A stretch of 64,000 bases of DNA from Cercis canadensis. Taxonomy: Eukaryota > Streptophyta > Magnoliopsida > Fabales > Fabaceae. The notes under the pieces were generated by a model. That model was not told the DNA's origin, made no database searches, and worked only from the letters and a program-made list of their open reading frames with translations. The DNA lies in contig QAOA01003658.1 of NCBI GenBank assembly GCA_003255065.1, forward strand, positions 25,330 to 89,329, given 5' to 3'. The translations under genes were made by a program, and so were the position numbers. Positions 13,236-25,600 of this stretch are shown here, piece by piece (position 1 is the stretch's first letter; each line of letters opens with the position of its first letter).

Positions 13236-15905
13236 TATAGACACTATATTTTATTCGGGTGTTTTTCCTGGCATAAAAAAAATATTTTTTAAAAAGATAA
13301 AAATTCTTAATTTTTTATTATTGTTTTTTATATTTGGGGATTGGTAATAAAGCAAATCCTAAGCCTAGTACATTGTTAGTCTATCCCACTTATTTTATCT
13401 AATCCATTTGGCCCATTCTTTAATATTTAGATTTTTGTAAGTAGTAAATAATAAAAAAAAAATGTGTTAATAAATTTTTGTGTCAATAGATCTAGTTAGG
13501 CCAATGAGGGAGCAATGATTAGATTTCCCCTACTCCCTATTGGTCTAAGTCTATGCATATTATCTTTATTAAGTAAATAATTAAATTAACGGGGATTCTA
13601 TGATACTACGTCAGTATGCCATACTACACTGACGTGGCAAGCATACATAATTTTTATATTTTATTATATATAAAATATAATTTATTTAATTTTTTAAACA
13701 AATTTAAAAATAGTTAATTTGTACACATGTCATTCATTTATTGGTTATTTCTATGTAGTATGACATACTACATAAATACTAAAAGTATCTAAGAAACCTC
13801 CTTAAATTAAAAAGAAGAAAAAAATAAATTAAAAGAAAAGCAATGGAGATGGGTAGTGGAGATTAAGGGGCAAGATGAGAAAGTGAAACAAAAAGAAATA
13901 TCTATAGTGGAGTGTGTGGGTGCGTGAAAAAAGAAAGGAGAGGAGAAGTTACAGGGAAGAACTAGAGAAGAAAGAAATTAACGCAGAGATAGAGGAGAAT
14001 TGGGAGAAGAACAAGAAAGAAATGGAGAAAAGAGAGAATCAGGATAGAGAAAGGAGATTAGATACAGAGCCAAAGAAGAATTTGCAAGAGATAACACCAA
14101 TTCGGGGTTCATTTGGTGGTTTCTTCTAACACCTTAGAAGTCACACCGAGAATATGTTCTCTTCGCCTTTCTCTTAATGTTAATGTCAAGATTTTCTTGT
14201 GAGTTTCGGGATATCCAGGATTCCTGTTTGTGTTTCTCATCAGACTCTAACTTTTATTCACAAATAGATGAGTCTTGTGATTTTCCTGATATTTATCATG
14301 TGATTTGAACTCATTGGATAAATTGATTTTGGGTGATTCATAGAATTACAAACTTACTGTGACCAATGTTTCATGTTTGATGAGCATTTTTGAATATATA
14401 GGTCTTTTGTGCAAGTATTTTGTGTTGATAAGCACTAGGCAAGCATACTGAGAATATTTTTTTTTTAGATGGGGGAATTTCAATATTTTGTGTTGATTTT
14501 TTTGGTTATTGCAAGTGATTCTGAATCATGGAGATTGTATGGATACTATGTGCATGGGGGATGTTTTCGAGTAAATTTATTCACTATTAGCATGAAAATT
14601 TGGTTACCTTTTGGAGTTGATTTGCTTGTGGAATTGGTATCGAATTAGGAGTTGTCTGGGTTTATTTTCTTCCCCACTTTAAGGATATATTGTGACTGTT
14701 TTGAGTATGACTTATGCTTTAGCTTATTCCTATGTTTGTTTTTTAATGACTGTTTTGAGCATGAATTGGTTGCTGCTTCTGCACTATTTTAAGGCTTTTT
14801 CTGTATCAAACTCTACACTGTATGAAGCTTCATTTTCTAGACATTCTCTACATAATCATTCTGTGTTTTCGGCTACTGTTTCTGCACTACATGATGACAT
14901 ATATATTCTGCACTCCGTACATGTATGAATCATTTGTGATATGGATTATACCTTTTATGGTACGGCTTTCAATGAGGATTTTACTATTTTTTATTGATCA
15001 CTTGGACCATTTGAGAAACAAAATCACATGCAAGTCCCATTTTTGGGTTTGTTAGTGAGCATTGGCAGCACTCGATTTCTTTTTTTTAGACGGAGCTACA
15101 GAGCTCGAAATTTGACACCGTTTATCTCAATAGAACCATAAGACACGTGTCTTCAATATGTGCAATTTTAAGAATTTTTACATGTCTACCCTGCTCCCAG
15201 TTTCAATCTGAATATGATTGTTCATTGCTGCACTGTCCCTGATGTATTGTCTCTGGCAGTGTTTAGTCTTTTGTCTCTAATTTGAGCTATATAGCTCCAT
15301 TTTTCATGATTCTTATCTTGATAGAACCGTAAGACATGTATCTTCGATGTATGAAATCTTTTTCAGTTTTTCATTGCTTCTAGGTCTAATTCGAATGTGG
15401 CTGTCTTGGGTATTATTAAGATTTGTTTGGATCTATTCTTGTTTGGTTATTGGCACTGTTTGTGGTCTATTTTCTCCCTTGTTGTTTCAATTGGATTTTA
15501 AGGTTGTTTAGAACTTTATTTTTTTTGTCCTTAAGTTCTTTTCTTTTATTTTTTTCTTTCATAATAAGTAGTTGTTTGAGCATAGAAAATGAATTAGAAT
15601 TCAATTGCTGCTTTGAATTATCTACTAGATATTTTACCTTGAAGTTAAGGACTTTTTGAATTAGTTTCAGTGTTGCTCGCCCAAGTTTAAGTGGCTATTC
15701 TTGGCCTACTTGCATGCTTTGTTTAAATTATGCTTTAGTAGATTTTCTTTGGCTACTTTGGATTTGTTATGGGTTTGTTTCTTTTGTTGTTTCTGCACTA
15801 TTTTGGTTGATGTCTTTCTTTTTTTTTTTTTTTTAACTAATTGCAATTTTCATGAGCACATGAGTTTCTTTTTCCTCTTTATAGACACTAGTGAGGCCAT
15901 GTGGT
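13236..15905 (+). mobile_element. 5' LTR (3'-truncated) of a Ty3/gypsy Tat/Ogre-like element
   Basis: The sequence starts TATAGACACTATATTTT, which aligns with the LTR start TGTAGACACC seen at 16112, 16542 and 32231. It follows the 32231 copy almost base for base for about 330 bp, except where a MITE interrupts it (13590-13801). The rest aligns with 48248-48966 and with 56208 onward. The final 600 bp present in the complete copies (compare 20085-20716) is missing, and the LTR passes directly into integrase sequence. I infer a deletion of the LTR end, the primer-binding site, gag and most of pol. Small frames inside (14692, 15423, 15701) are AT-rich noise. Confidence 0.75.
13590..13801. mobile_element. 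Mutator-like MITE, 212 bp, with 9-bp target duplication
   Basis: It is flanked by a perfect 9-bp direct repeat TTAAATTAA (13581-13589 and 13802-13810). The termini are inverted repeats: CGGGGATTCTATGATACT on the left, and the complement of the right end reads GGAGGTTTCTTAGATACT, about 14 of 18 identical. Two internal palindromes (around GTCAGTATGCCATACTACACTGAC and around TATGTAGTATGACATACTACATA) strengthen the foldback character. Homologous LTR copies at 48248 and 16440 lack the insertion and keep one target copy. A 9-bp duplication is typical of Mutator-like elements. It has no coding capacity. Confidence 0.85.
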
Positions 15906-15949
15906 ATGTAAGCAGATCCCCTTTCCCAAGCCGGAGGATGTGAGAACGA

Positions 15950-16111
15950 TCTGAGTCCCAAGCAATTGATTATTTCACAAAATGGGTAGAAGTTACTTCT
16001 TATGGGCAACCTAAGAGGATCATCACAGATAATGGCTCAAATTTAAATGGTGTTGACATACAAAAGTTGTGTGAGAAGTTTACAATTAAGCATCATAATT
16101 CTTTACTCTAT
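15950..16111 (+). pseudogene. Ty3/gypsy integrase core fragment (5' part, internally deleted)
   Basis: One continuous frame encodes AIDYFTKWVEV, then IITDNGSNL, then CEKFTIKHHNS. These are the first and second catalytic aspartate regions of a retroviral-type integrase core (rve). About 30-40 residues normally between the two aspartates are missing, an in-frame internal deletion. The frame stops abruptly at the insertion point of the solo LTR that begins at 16112 and resumes after 30283. Confidence 0.85.
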
Positions 16112-17654
16112 TGTAGACACCGTATTTTGTCCACGTCTTTTTCATGGTATAAAAAATTTTGAATTTTTTTTTCAATTTCTAATTAGTGATTTTTATATTG
16201 TTGTTTAGGCTTTTGTGATGAAGCAAACCCTAGGCCTAGTCCATTGTTAATTTAGTCTATTTTTTTTTTTTATTATCTAAGCACATTTAGCCCACTCTTC
16301 AATAATTAAATTTTTGTAGATAATAAATTAATCAAAAAAATTAGAATTTTTTTTTTTTTTGTAAATCGGTTTTTGTGTCACTAGATTTAAGGGCACCAAT
16401 AGGAAAGCAAGGAATAGATTTCCTCCTTTCCCTATTGGTCTAAATCCATACATTATCTTTATTTAGCAAGTAACTAAAAAACAAAAAGGAAAAGACCAAA
16501 TTAAAAAGAAAAAGTAGAGATGGGTGGTGGAAATTAAAGGGTGTAGACATCATATTTTGTCTAGATTTTTCTTATGGTTTAAAAATATTAAAAAAAAAAA
16601 ATTCTTAATTTCTAATTAAATTTTTTTTTAATTGTTTGGACTTTTGTGATTAAAGAAACCCTAAGCCCAATTCATTGTCAACTTAGCCCATTTTCTATTT
16701 TAAGCTTATTTGGCCCATTTTCGTTTTTTAATTTTTGAAAATAGTTGATAAAATATATAAACAAGTTTTGTTAATTAATTGTTGCATCATTGTTTCTAAA
16801 GGAGCCAATAGGAGAGCAAAAAATAGATTTCCTTTTTTTCCCATTGGTCCAAGCTTTATTTATCCTCTTTTTAAATTGAATAAATAAGCAACTAAGTAAA
16901 TAAAAGAAAATAAAAAAAAGAAGAAAGGAGTTGGGCGGAAGTTACTAAAAGGGCAAAATAGGAAACAAGAGAAAAACACATAGAGAAAGGGGGAGAAAGC
17001 ATTCAGCAAAGGGGTAAAAACGGTTTCCTCTGGGAGAGAGTGATACACATAGAGCAAAGGAAGGAAAGCATTAAGCAAGCAACAGAAGCATAAATCTTTT
17101 TTTCTTGAGAGAAAACAGAGGGCAGAAACGGTTTCCTGGATTGAAAGCATAACCAAAAGAAAAGAGAGAATAGAACAGAGAATAGAGACCCAGGAGAGCA
17201 TTGAGAAAAGGAAGAATCTAGGTACGATTTTGTTCCCCCTTCTCTTTGATTCAAAGCTTAATGAATTTGATTGATCTATCCTATGTTAAATTTTAGTCTA
17301 CATTGCTGAGTTTAGAGAGTTACATAATTATTTTAATACTTTTGCTCTTGATGCCATACTATCTATGCCTTTCTGATTCTATTTATAATAATTTGGGGTA
17401 TTTAGATGATGTTTGTCCTTGCAATTTATGTAATAAAATAAGTTTTACAAGACTTTACGGAATGTCCATTTAATCTTGAGTTAAGATAAAGGGTTTGAGT
17501 TCCATTTTCTTTGAAATCTAATGTTATGCATGTATGAGGTGATGTGTTTATGGTTCTAGTTATAGTTTTTATTCATTTGTACAGAGCACTTTGACTTCAA
17601 GAGATAACCTCACAGTCTTTGTTCTCCTTATTCCATTTTGCTTAATTTTGTTGT

Positions 17655-17826
17655 TTGACTGAACTCTAAAGTGTTTTGTGCTATGGGAGATGTTGGGAAT
17701 CTAAAAATGTGGCTTGCTAAAGGTTCAGTTTGCTGCCATGTGTGACTGAACTCTAAAGTGTTTTGTGCTATGGGAGATGTTGGGGATCTGAAAATGTGGC
17801 TTGCTAAGGGTTCAGTTTGCTGCCAT
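17655..17826 (+). repeat. Tandem duplication of about 86 bp inside the solo LTR
   Basis: Two adjacent copies begin TGACTGAACTCTAAAGTG and end TTCAGTTTGCTGCCAT, with only a few differences. This is a recent local duplication specific to this LTR copy. Confidence 0.85.
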
Positions 17827-18814
17827 AAGGTCAAGAATTTTCTATATATTTGTCTTGTTTTGGTTAATTTTCATTGCTGGTTTTTTTTTTTTCTTTGTAT
17901 AGAAATACAGTTGGATTTGAAATTTTGTCAATAGCCATGGTTTGGCTCCATTCCCCCCTTTGTAAGTATGTTGGCTCATCTCTAAAAATGTCATTCCTCA
18001 TGGTTAACTTCATTCCATCTTCATGAGTTCATCATGGCTGTTCTTTTCATGAATTGTTAAGTTGATCGAGTTATTATTTATGCATTCCGAGCACTATCTT
18101 GCATGCCAATGTGATTAAGGTTTAAGATATGATTTATTTTGTTTTGGTGGCATGTTTAAGGGTTTGTTTTGGGGATCAATTTAGGAGGTTTACCATGTTT
18201 CTGCTAAGATTTGAAATGCAGCAACTTTGGCCCATTTTCATTGCTATCCTATTATGTTTTCATACAGCTGCTTTGGGTATGTTTTGTTATTTTTTGGTGC
18301 ATTTTCTTCAGCATTTTGGTTCATCTTTATACTGCGGTTGTGGGTTTGTTTTGTGGCTGTCTTGGTGCATTTTCTCCTACTTTTTGATGCATTTTACTAT
18401 TGCTGTTCTAGCATATTTACATTGTTATTTTGAGCTGATTTCATTGTTGTCTTGAATATTAAATGAGGACCATTTTAGGGGGCTGTTTAAGAGTAATTCT
18501 GTTGAGTAAGTTCATGGTTGTAAGAGGTCATTTTGTAGATGGATGGTGTTTTGTTTGGACCATAAATGATAGCTGTTTGGCACACTACTTCAAGGTTTTG
18601 TGACTATTTTGAACAAGAGTTGGTGTTTTGAACATGTGACTGTTTAGCATTTATCTCTATTCTTAATTCCCTATATCATCTTTCATTAGGTCATTAAATT
18701 CTATGTCTTAAGTGAGTTTGATGTTTTCTTCTTACTTTGTTAAAAGAACTATATAAAGTGTGAATTCTCGGATGCTGTCAGACAGCTCTGGCAGTAGGCG
18801 GTGTTTGATTTGTT

Positions 18815-19310
18815 TCTGGAGCTACAGAGCTTAGAATTTAGCACCGTTGGTCTCATTAGAACCGGGAGACATGTATATTCAATGTATACAATTTTCATAA
18901 TTTTTTCATACCTAGTTTACTCCCAGTTTTGGTTTGAATATAGCTATTCAATGTTGTGCTGACACTGATGCCCTGTCTCTAGCAGTGTTTAGCCTTTTAT
19001 TTCTTTCTAGAGTTATACAGCTCCTAATTACATGGTTCTTGTCTCTTTAGAACCATAAGATGCATGTATTCAATGTGTCTAAATTTCATATTTTTTTTAT
19101 GTCTAGTTTATTCCCAGTTTGAATGTGAATATGACTATTTTTCTGCTCTGTCAGTGCTACTAGTCAGCACTGGCGGCGCATCGTATTTTGTCTCTAGTTT
19201 AAGTTGTATAGCTCCTAATTAAGTGATGTTGATCTTATTAGAACCATAAGATGTGTGGCTTTAATGTATGTAATTTTTAAAAGTTTTACATGTCTAGTTT
19301 ACTCTCAGTT
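18815..19310 (+). repeat. LTR-internal subrepeats of about 190 bp
   Basis: A module recurs three times here. It has a GAGCTACAGAGCT-like word, then about 25-35 bp later TAGAACCATAAGA, then a run ending CATGTCTAGTTTACTCCCAG. Similar modules lie at about 15094, 15284, 27826, 28010, 28190, 28381, 55664, 56983 and 57176. They are part of the LTR of this family. Confidence 0.75.
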
Positions 19311-21318
19311 TTGGCTCGAGCACAGCTATTTCAAATAACTGATGAATATGTGAATTCTTTGGACTTCCTTCGAATTTATCTCTTGATAAGGATGATGGTT
19401 TTGTGCATGTTTGGTGGCTGTCCTGGTGTATTATACCTCATTTCTCGGTGTATTTTATTTATGTGTTTAGCTGCCATTCTAGTACCATTCTTATGTGTGA
19501 TGGATTCTTTTTCTATTCCAAGGCATTTTGAAAGTTGTTCTTTGCATCTCTTGAAGTGTTACTTGAGTGTATTTGTTTTCTAGTATTTTTACTATTTCAC
19601 ATTTGTTTTTGTCTATTGTTTAAGGTCCTATTTTCCTTGTTGTTTTAGTTTTATTTTCTTTACTTTTTGCATTGTTGTTTGGGTTTGTTTGATATGTTAT
19701 TCGGGTACACTTTTTAACTATTTTGGAGGCTATTTACTAGTTTAGTTTGGGTGCTGTTTTGAATATTAGTTGGGGGCTATTTTGGATTTAGTTCTCATGT
19801 ATTGTTTGTACTATTCTAAGGGTTGTTTAGGGTTTGATTGTGCATTTTTTTGGATGATTTTGAATTATTCCTTTTGAAACATGTGGAGATTAAATGTGTA
19901 GGTCACTTAAGTAGATTTCTTTTAAGTCTTTAAGTCTTGCCTAACCTGTGTTTTGGTGTATTCATGAGTATCTTTAGATACAAATCATGGTAATTGTGAG
20001 TATGAGCGATTTGGAAAGCCCAACCAGAAGATAACTAGCTGCAAGCTTGGAGCAAGAATGATGTTTTATTTAATTCTTTTTTTAATTTTTGATGTAAATT
20101 AATATTTATCTGTACCTAGATCTTGAGACAAGTTTTGTAATACTTAAAATCACGCATTTGCATTGCATATAAAAAATATATCTATGTCATGTAGTATTTG
20201 CATGCTCCTTCACTTATTATGAGAGGATAGGATGAGTCAGTCCTATCTGGGATGCCTTTCTCTATCTGACCTAGGTGAAGGTAGCACCACCCTAGACGGT
20301 TGCTTTATGCAATGAAGGAGTGGAAGGATTTAGGTCTCAGTAGAAAAATCATGCATTGCACATTTAAATTCTTCATTTTTATTTTCGTCAAATATTCTTG
20401 TAATCATTCATTATTTTGAGGTAAATAAAATACCCGTTTTTGGCCATATTATGTTCGCACAATTAATTTAGGGAAACCGTCTTTAGATGGATGTTGTGGG
20501 GGTGCCTAACACTTTCTCTACGCATAAACAGACTCCTGAACCTTCTTTGGTTCGTAGACCGGTGTTTTTATTTTTATTTTATTTAAAAAGGGATTTTTCA
20601 ATTATTCCCCATTTTCCTAATACAATTGGTGGTGATTCCAAGTTTTCTTTCAAAAACTAATCTTTTTATTTAAGTTTGCCATCTGCGTGGTGGCGACTTT
20701 CGGGTATGTTGTGACAAAGGGTAAAATGAAAAATTGATGGGAGAAAGGGGAGATATCTAGAGGAAAAAAAGAGTGTGCATGGGAGAGAAAAAAGCAAAAA
20801 GGGAACCGACTGAGAGAAGAGCATAAGCGTGAAAGAGAGGAGAAAGAGGAAGGAAGAAAGAGACCTAACATGGAAGAGAAAGGGGAGAGGAGATTGAAAT
20901 AGAGAAAAGAACAAGAGAGTTTGAGTGAAAGAAAAAACCAAAAGGGAAAAGAGAGAAAGAGAGAGACCAACAGCAGAGAGAAAATGATTTGGTGAGCTCG
21001 ACGACAGACACATTCCGATTTTGTCAATAGTGATAGACCAACAAAGATCAAAGATTCTGCCCATACGAACACTCAGGTATAACTCACCCCCTCAAATCTG
21101 AATTGGGTCTTAACGGGTTTAGATATTGCTATTCTAATACTGTTGCATTTTGGGGTATGATTCTATATCCCTGTATTTGTGATTCAGTGGTTGTTCATCG
21201 AGTTTTAATTGATATTATGTATTTTCATTATTTTTTTTTTGTATTTCTTATACATATTGAAATTCTTTAATTGTGGCTTTGTTACTAGTTTTGCTGTGTG
21301 CTAGATAAGAATATAATG

Positions 21319-21363
<45 letters not shown>

Positions 21364-22648
21364 CAATGCAAATGGTGTTGCTTTTAAGATTTGGGTAAGG
21401 GATAATTGTCAAGGATAATTTGTGTGAAGTTTGAATTCTTATCACAGCTCTCTTATTGCTCATTCGAGTGTTATGATATTTGTCTTTGTTCTTTAGAGCA
21501 TGATGTTCATATTACCGAGATCTTCCCCCATATAATTTCCCTATTTCTAAGATCTATTTGATTAGCTCTAGTTGTTTTCTTTATTTACTTCCTATTTTGA
21601 ATGTTGAATCTCTACTGGTTGCTCATAGGTTTTGGATTGTGGTTTTTTATAGATGTTCTGTAAACATGTCTTCTTTGATTTTGTTAGTAGTTTATTTAGG
21701 GATTTCTCAAGGTCATGATTGATGTTTTTATGTTAGTTTTATTTGCTTTTCTGGTTAGTCTTCTCTGCTTGGTTTTTTTTTTTTTATGGTAATATTTATG
21801 GATTGGAAGCTCTCTTAATAATTGTTGTTTGGGTCTATTATCCCCCTTTGTGAGTATGATGTTCTATCTCTAAAACTATTATATCCACTGGTTATCTTTA
21901 TCCCGTCCTCATGAATTGATCATTGTGTTTCGGGGTCTATTTGCTAGGATGATTTAAGGGGAGGTTTTGAATTCTTCCTATGTACTTTTGGCATTACTTT
22001 GGAGCTGTTTTGATTTATTCCCTTGCTATTGTAATGCTAATTTGCTGAGGTTAATAGTGCACAGTTTCTAGAGCTGTTTTGTTGTAGTGTTTTGCATGCT
22101 AAATAGAAATTTATTATGTTGTTATAGGGACTGTTCTGGTTTAAAGTGCATGGCTGTTTTCTTGGAAAATAATGGTCACCTTGTTTATGTTTTAGTTAAG
22201 CTTCTTTAGGCTTGTCTTAGGCACATTTCATGCATGTCCCCAACATCAATTTTATGCCCTGTTGAGACTGTTTTTGAACCCATGATTGGTTGTTGTTATG
22301 TTTGCTTTTATGCCATAGCATGGTTCTTTTTTAGCAAGACTTAGCCAATGTTGGGATTGGTTTGCGTGGCAGTGTCAATGCATGATCAAGGGGCTCTGGG
22401 ATGTTGATATTTTGGTGCATAATCAAAGGGGTTTCATGTTAGTTCATATTGTTATTTTAGGTGTTGTTTTAAGGTTGTTTTGGGTGTTATTCTGGTTCAT
22501 TTTGGTTGGTTGTTCTGTGCATACCTTGTGCTGCATTTGGTTTACTTTTCTCATGCCTTGAGAGTTGTTTAGAAGTGTGTTATTTACTGGTGGGGAAGTT
22601 TTAAATTAGAATGGTTTTTGTTTTGCATGAAATGAGCACTTATGTAAC

Positions 22649-25600
22649 TAAGGTGTAAGCCAAACCGGTTAAACCGGTCAAACCGACTGAACTGAACCAA
22701 AGGGGTCGATCTGGTTTTTGGTTTGATTTTATGAAAAACCGAAGAGGTCGGTTCGGTTCTCGGTTCCCATGAAGAAAAACCGAGTGTAAACCAAATCGAA
22801 TCGAGGATAGCAAAATGACATTGTTTTGATGAATCCATATGTGTCATTTCCCCTTTCCTCACTAATTCTCTCAACGTCTCCATTCTCCTTTGAAATTTCA
22901 AATTTGAAATCCCTACTCCCCATCGCTCTCCCTCTAACTCTCCTCTCCCTTAGTCCCTTCACTGTCAATCTCGGACTCGTTCTCGGTGATGGCTCTCGCT
23001 CCTCCTTCCTTCTCCAACGTCGTGGACTCATTACCTTGTTGGTGAGTTAGCTTCACCATTATAAATATTTCTAGGGCTTTCTTGTCCTTCAGAAATATCT
23101 CTCACTTCATCCTTGTCACTTTGTGCCTCCCTCTCCAACTTTACTACTCTCGATCTAGTCTTCATAGCTAAAGGTATGGCTTTATCTCTCTAATCTTGCT
23201 AGAATTGGTCATTTCACTTGCATTCATTTTGTTGTTAGCAAATCTGGTTCAATTTCATGCTAAAAAGATCTTCAGTTTTATGCATTGCATTTGTTCTACT
23301 CTAAGCGTAATCCGTTCATTTTGAATGATAAGATCTAGTGGATTATTTTCATAGTAGTGCTGGACTTGATTTTAAGTTAGATTATCCATGGATGCTCTCC
23401 TGCTCTTGTTTTAGGCGCTACACATTCATGTATAATTCAGATGTAGTATCACTCTTTATTTAGATGTTGTTCATTTTTGGAAAACTTATTGCATATTCTG
23501 CTTCTTCTTTTGGATTCTTTTTTTTGTTTATAATGCGAGTTCAGATGCTTCTTTTGGATTTTTTTTTTTAGTTTGGTTTCGTGCTTATTGACTTAACCTG
23601 AGGTAGTAGTTGCTAGTTGCAACCTTTATCATGTCTCTGTTCATAGTTGCTAGTACTATGAAGCTAGATTTGTTGTTTTGACTATGACGGTTTAGTCACT
23701 ATTTAAATAAGAACAACATCAGTTTTTAAAAAGTAAATGAAGTAAAAATAAAAGTTATGGAATGAGAACTGAAAATGATTTTATCGCCAAGAGAATAAAT
23801 AAAATTCAAAATAATAAATAAAGTGATCATTGTCGCAACGTCCCTTTTGAAGCGCGATGCGGAGCGGCGAGATCCCCACGAGAAAACATAAAAGTTAGTA
23901 TATATGATATGATGCAAATGAATGAAGTCGCCACCAATAATTTTATTTCATTTTTAATCAAATGGAACGGTGCGATTGGACACCTAAAAAGGGAAAGGTT
24001 TGCATTTTTAGAGTTTGGATTCGGGGGTTGATTACGTGTAGGGAAGGTGTTAGCACCCTACAATGTCCGTTCTTAAAACGGTTACCTATTTAATCTTTTG
24101 TTATCTCTTAAAAATAAACTAAATTGGTCATAACATTATATTTTAAATTAACGTCGCTAGGTCCCACCAGTCCTTCTAGTAAAACCTAAAGGATGTCTTA
24201 AAACTATTAGGTGGAATTTGTGATTGTTATTACAATATTCCCCTAATCTATTCCGTCATAAGCAAGTTTTAACATTTTTATTATGCACGTTAGAAAATGA
24301 GTTTAAGATTTGTGGAAAATGATTTTTTATTGAAGGTCTTTTTTAGTCCACTAGTACATCTGGGAAGGCTAAATGGACACTTCTCACCTCCGGAATGTCA
24401 AGGAGTCGTTGTCATTACAGCTATCCTTAATTATTCCTTCATCGGTAATCTTATTCCAGCACTTCAAGGTAAATACGATATTAGGCATAAAGAATATTTT
24501 GGAGAATCATGCGTTGAAAAGATTTTTATCAGGAGTTAGTCTCAAGCCCCACCAGTACTTCTAATAAAACTAGAGAAACCATTTTACCTCCGGAATGTCA
24601 AAATATCACCATCATTATAGCTAATTTTAATTATTCCCTCGTCAGTAATCTTATTCTAGCATGAGTAAAAATAACATTAAGATGTAATGAGATGACTTAT
24701 AGTGTAGCAAATATATGTTAGAAAAATATTAATAAAAAAAAAGCGATATTAGGATTTTTATCGGCCATACCAGTACCTCTGGCATAACCAAAAAAATTAT
24801 CCCTCACCTCAGGAACATTAAGAAATAATCGTCCACACAATTATTCCCTAATTTAATCCGTCTTCGAACTTTGACTTTATTTCATTAACAAGGTGAAATG
24901 AAAATAATCATAACAACATCGCATAGGGTAAATAAAAAATAATTAAAAACATGAAATAATAATAATAGTGATAATGATAATTAAACTTACCAATAATTAA
25001 TCTACATATTATTAATGGACTCTTCACCAAATGAAGCCTTAAAAAGGATTAACACCAATACTGAGCCTAACCCCAATAGTATTAAGGCAAAAAGTTAAGG
25101 AAATAAAAGGAAGAGTTGGGCCAAAAGCCCATCTCGTAGGTATTGTCCATTAAGCCCAAAATAGCATCAAGAAAAGAAAAAAAAAACAGATCCAATCATA
25201 AAAAACTAAGGCCCAAACCATAAATAAACCCACTAACCAAATGAAATAAACCATATTCAGAAGCCCAGCAAACTAATGGCCCAAATACATCACCAAAAAC
25301 ATATCAGCCCCAACAAATTAAAAAGAAGGACAAATTAGTCTAGCAAAACCTGGGCCCAATCCAAGAAAGAAATCAAAACACCCTACACAAGTGGTGCTCG
25401 GCCCAGCAGCTTAATTGGCCCAAATACCAAATCAGATTTTAGACAAAAATAAAAGAAAGACATGGACCAGCCCATAGACATAACAAATGAAGCAGTAATT
25501 GTAGTAAACTAAAATAAAATGGGCCAATCTAATACTCAAATAACAAAAGGGTCCAGCAAAATAAATGAAAGGAAGGTTAAAATAGCTAATAGATCAGCCC

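Larger units (their letters stand above)
16542..20716 (+). mobile_element. Solo LTR, 4175 bp, nested in the preceding LTR
   Basis: It starts TGTAGACATC and ends GTTGTGACA, with a perfect 5-bp direct repeat AAGGG at 16537-16541 and 20717-20721. The host LTR continues without loss on both sides. Near its 3' end are the words CCTAACACTTTCTC and GGTGGTGATTCCAAG, shared with the other LTRs here. The long LTR fits the Tat/Ogre group, where LTRs of several kilobases are known. The short frames inside are not convincing as genes. Confidence 0.9.

Noticed and set aside
16860-17254. Minus-strand frames rich in Ser, Phe and Leu
   Set aside because: Also complements of the GA-rich LTR segment, with no domain.
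20650-21072. Two overlapping minus-strand frames of about 130-140 aa, rich in Ser, Phe and Leu
   Set aside because: They are the complement of a GA-rich stretch in the LTR leader (AGAGAGAAA). The composition is low complexity and similar frames occur in each LTR copy.
22729-23050. Arg-rich and Ser/Leu-rich frames at the left of the hAT-like element
   Set aside because: They overlap on both strands in the CT-rich leader and contain no transposase motif. The same region in the copy at 59541 does not keep the frames.
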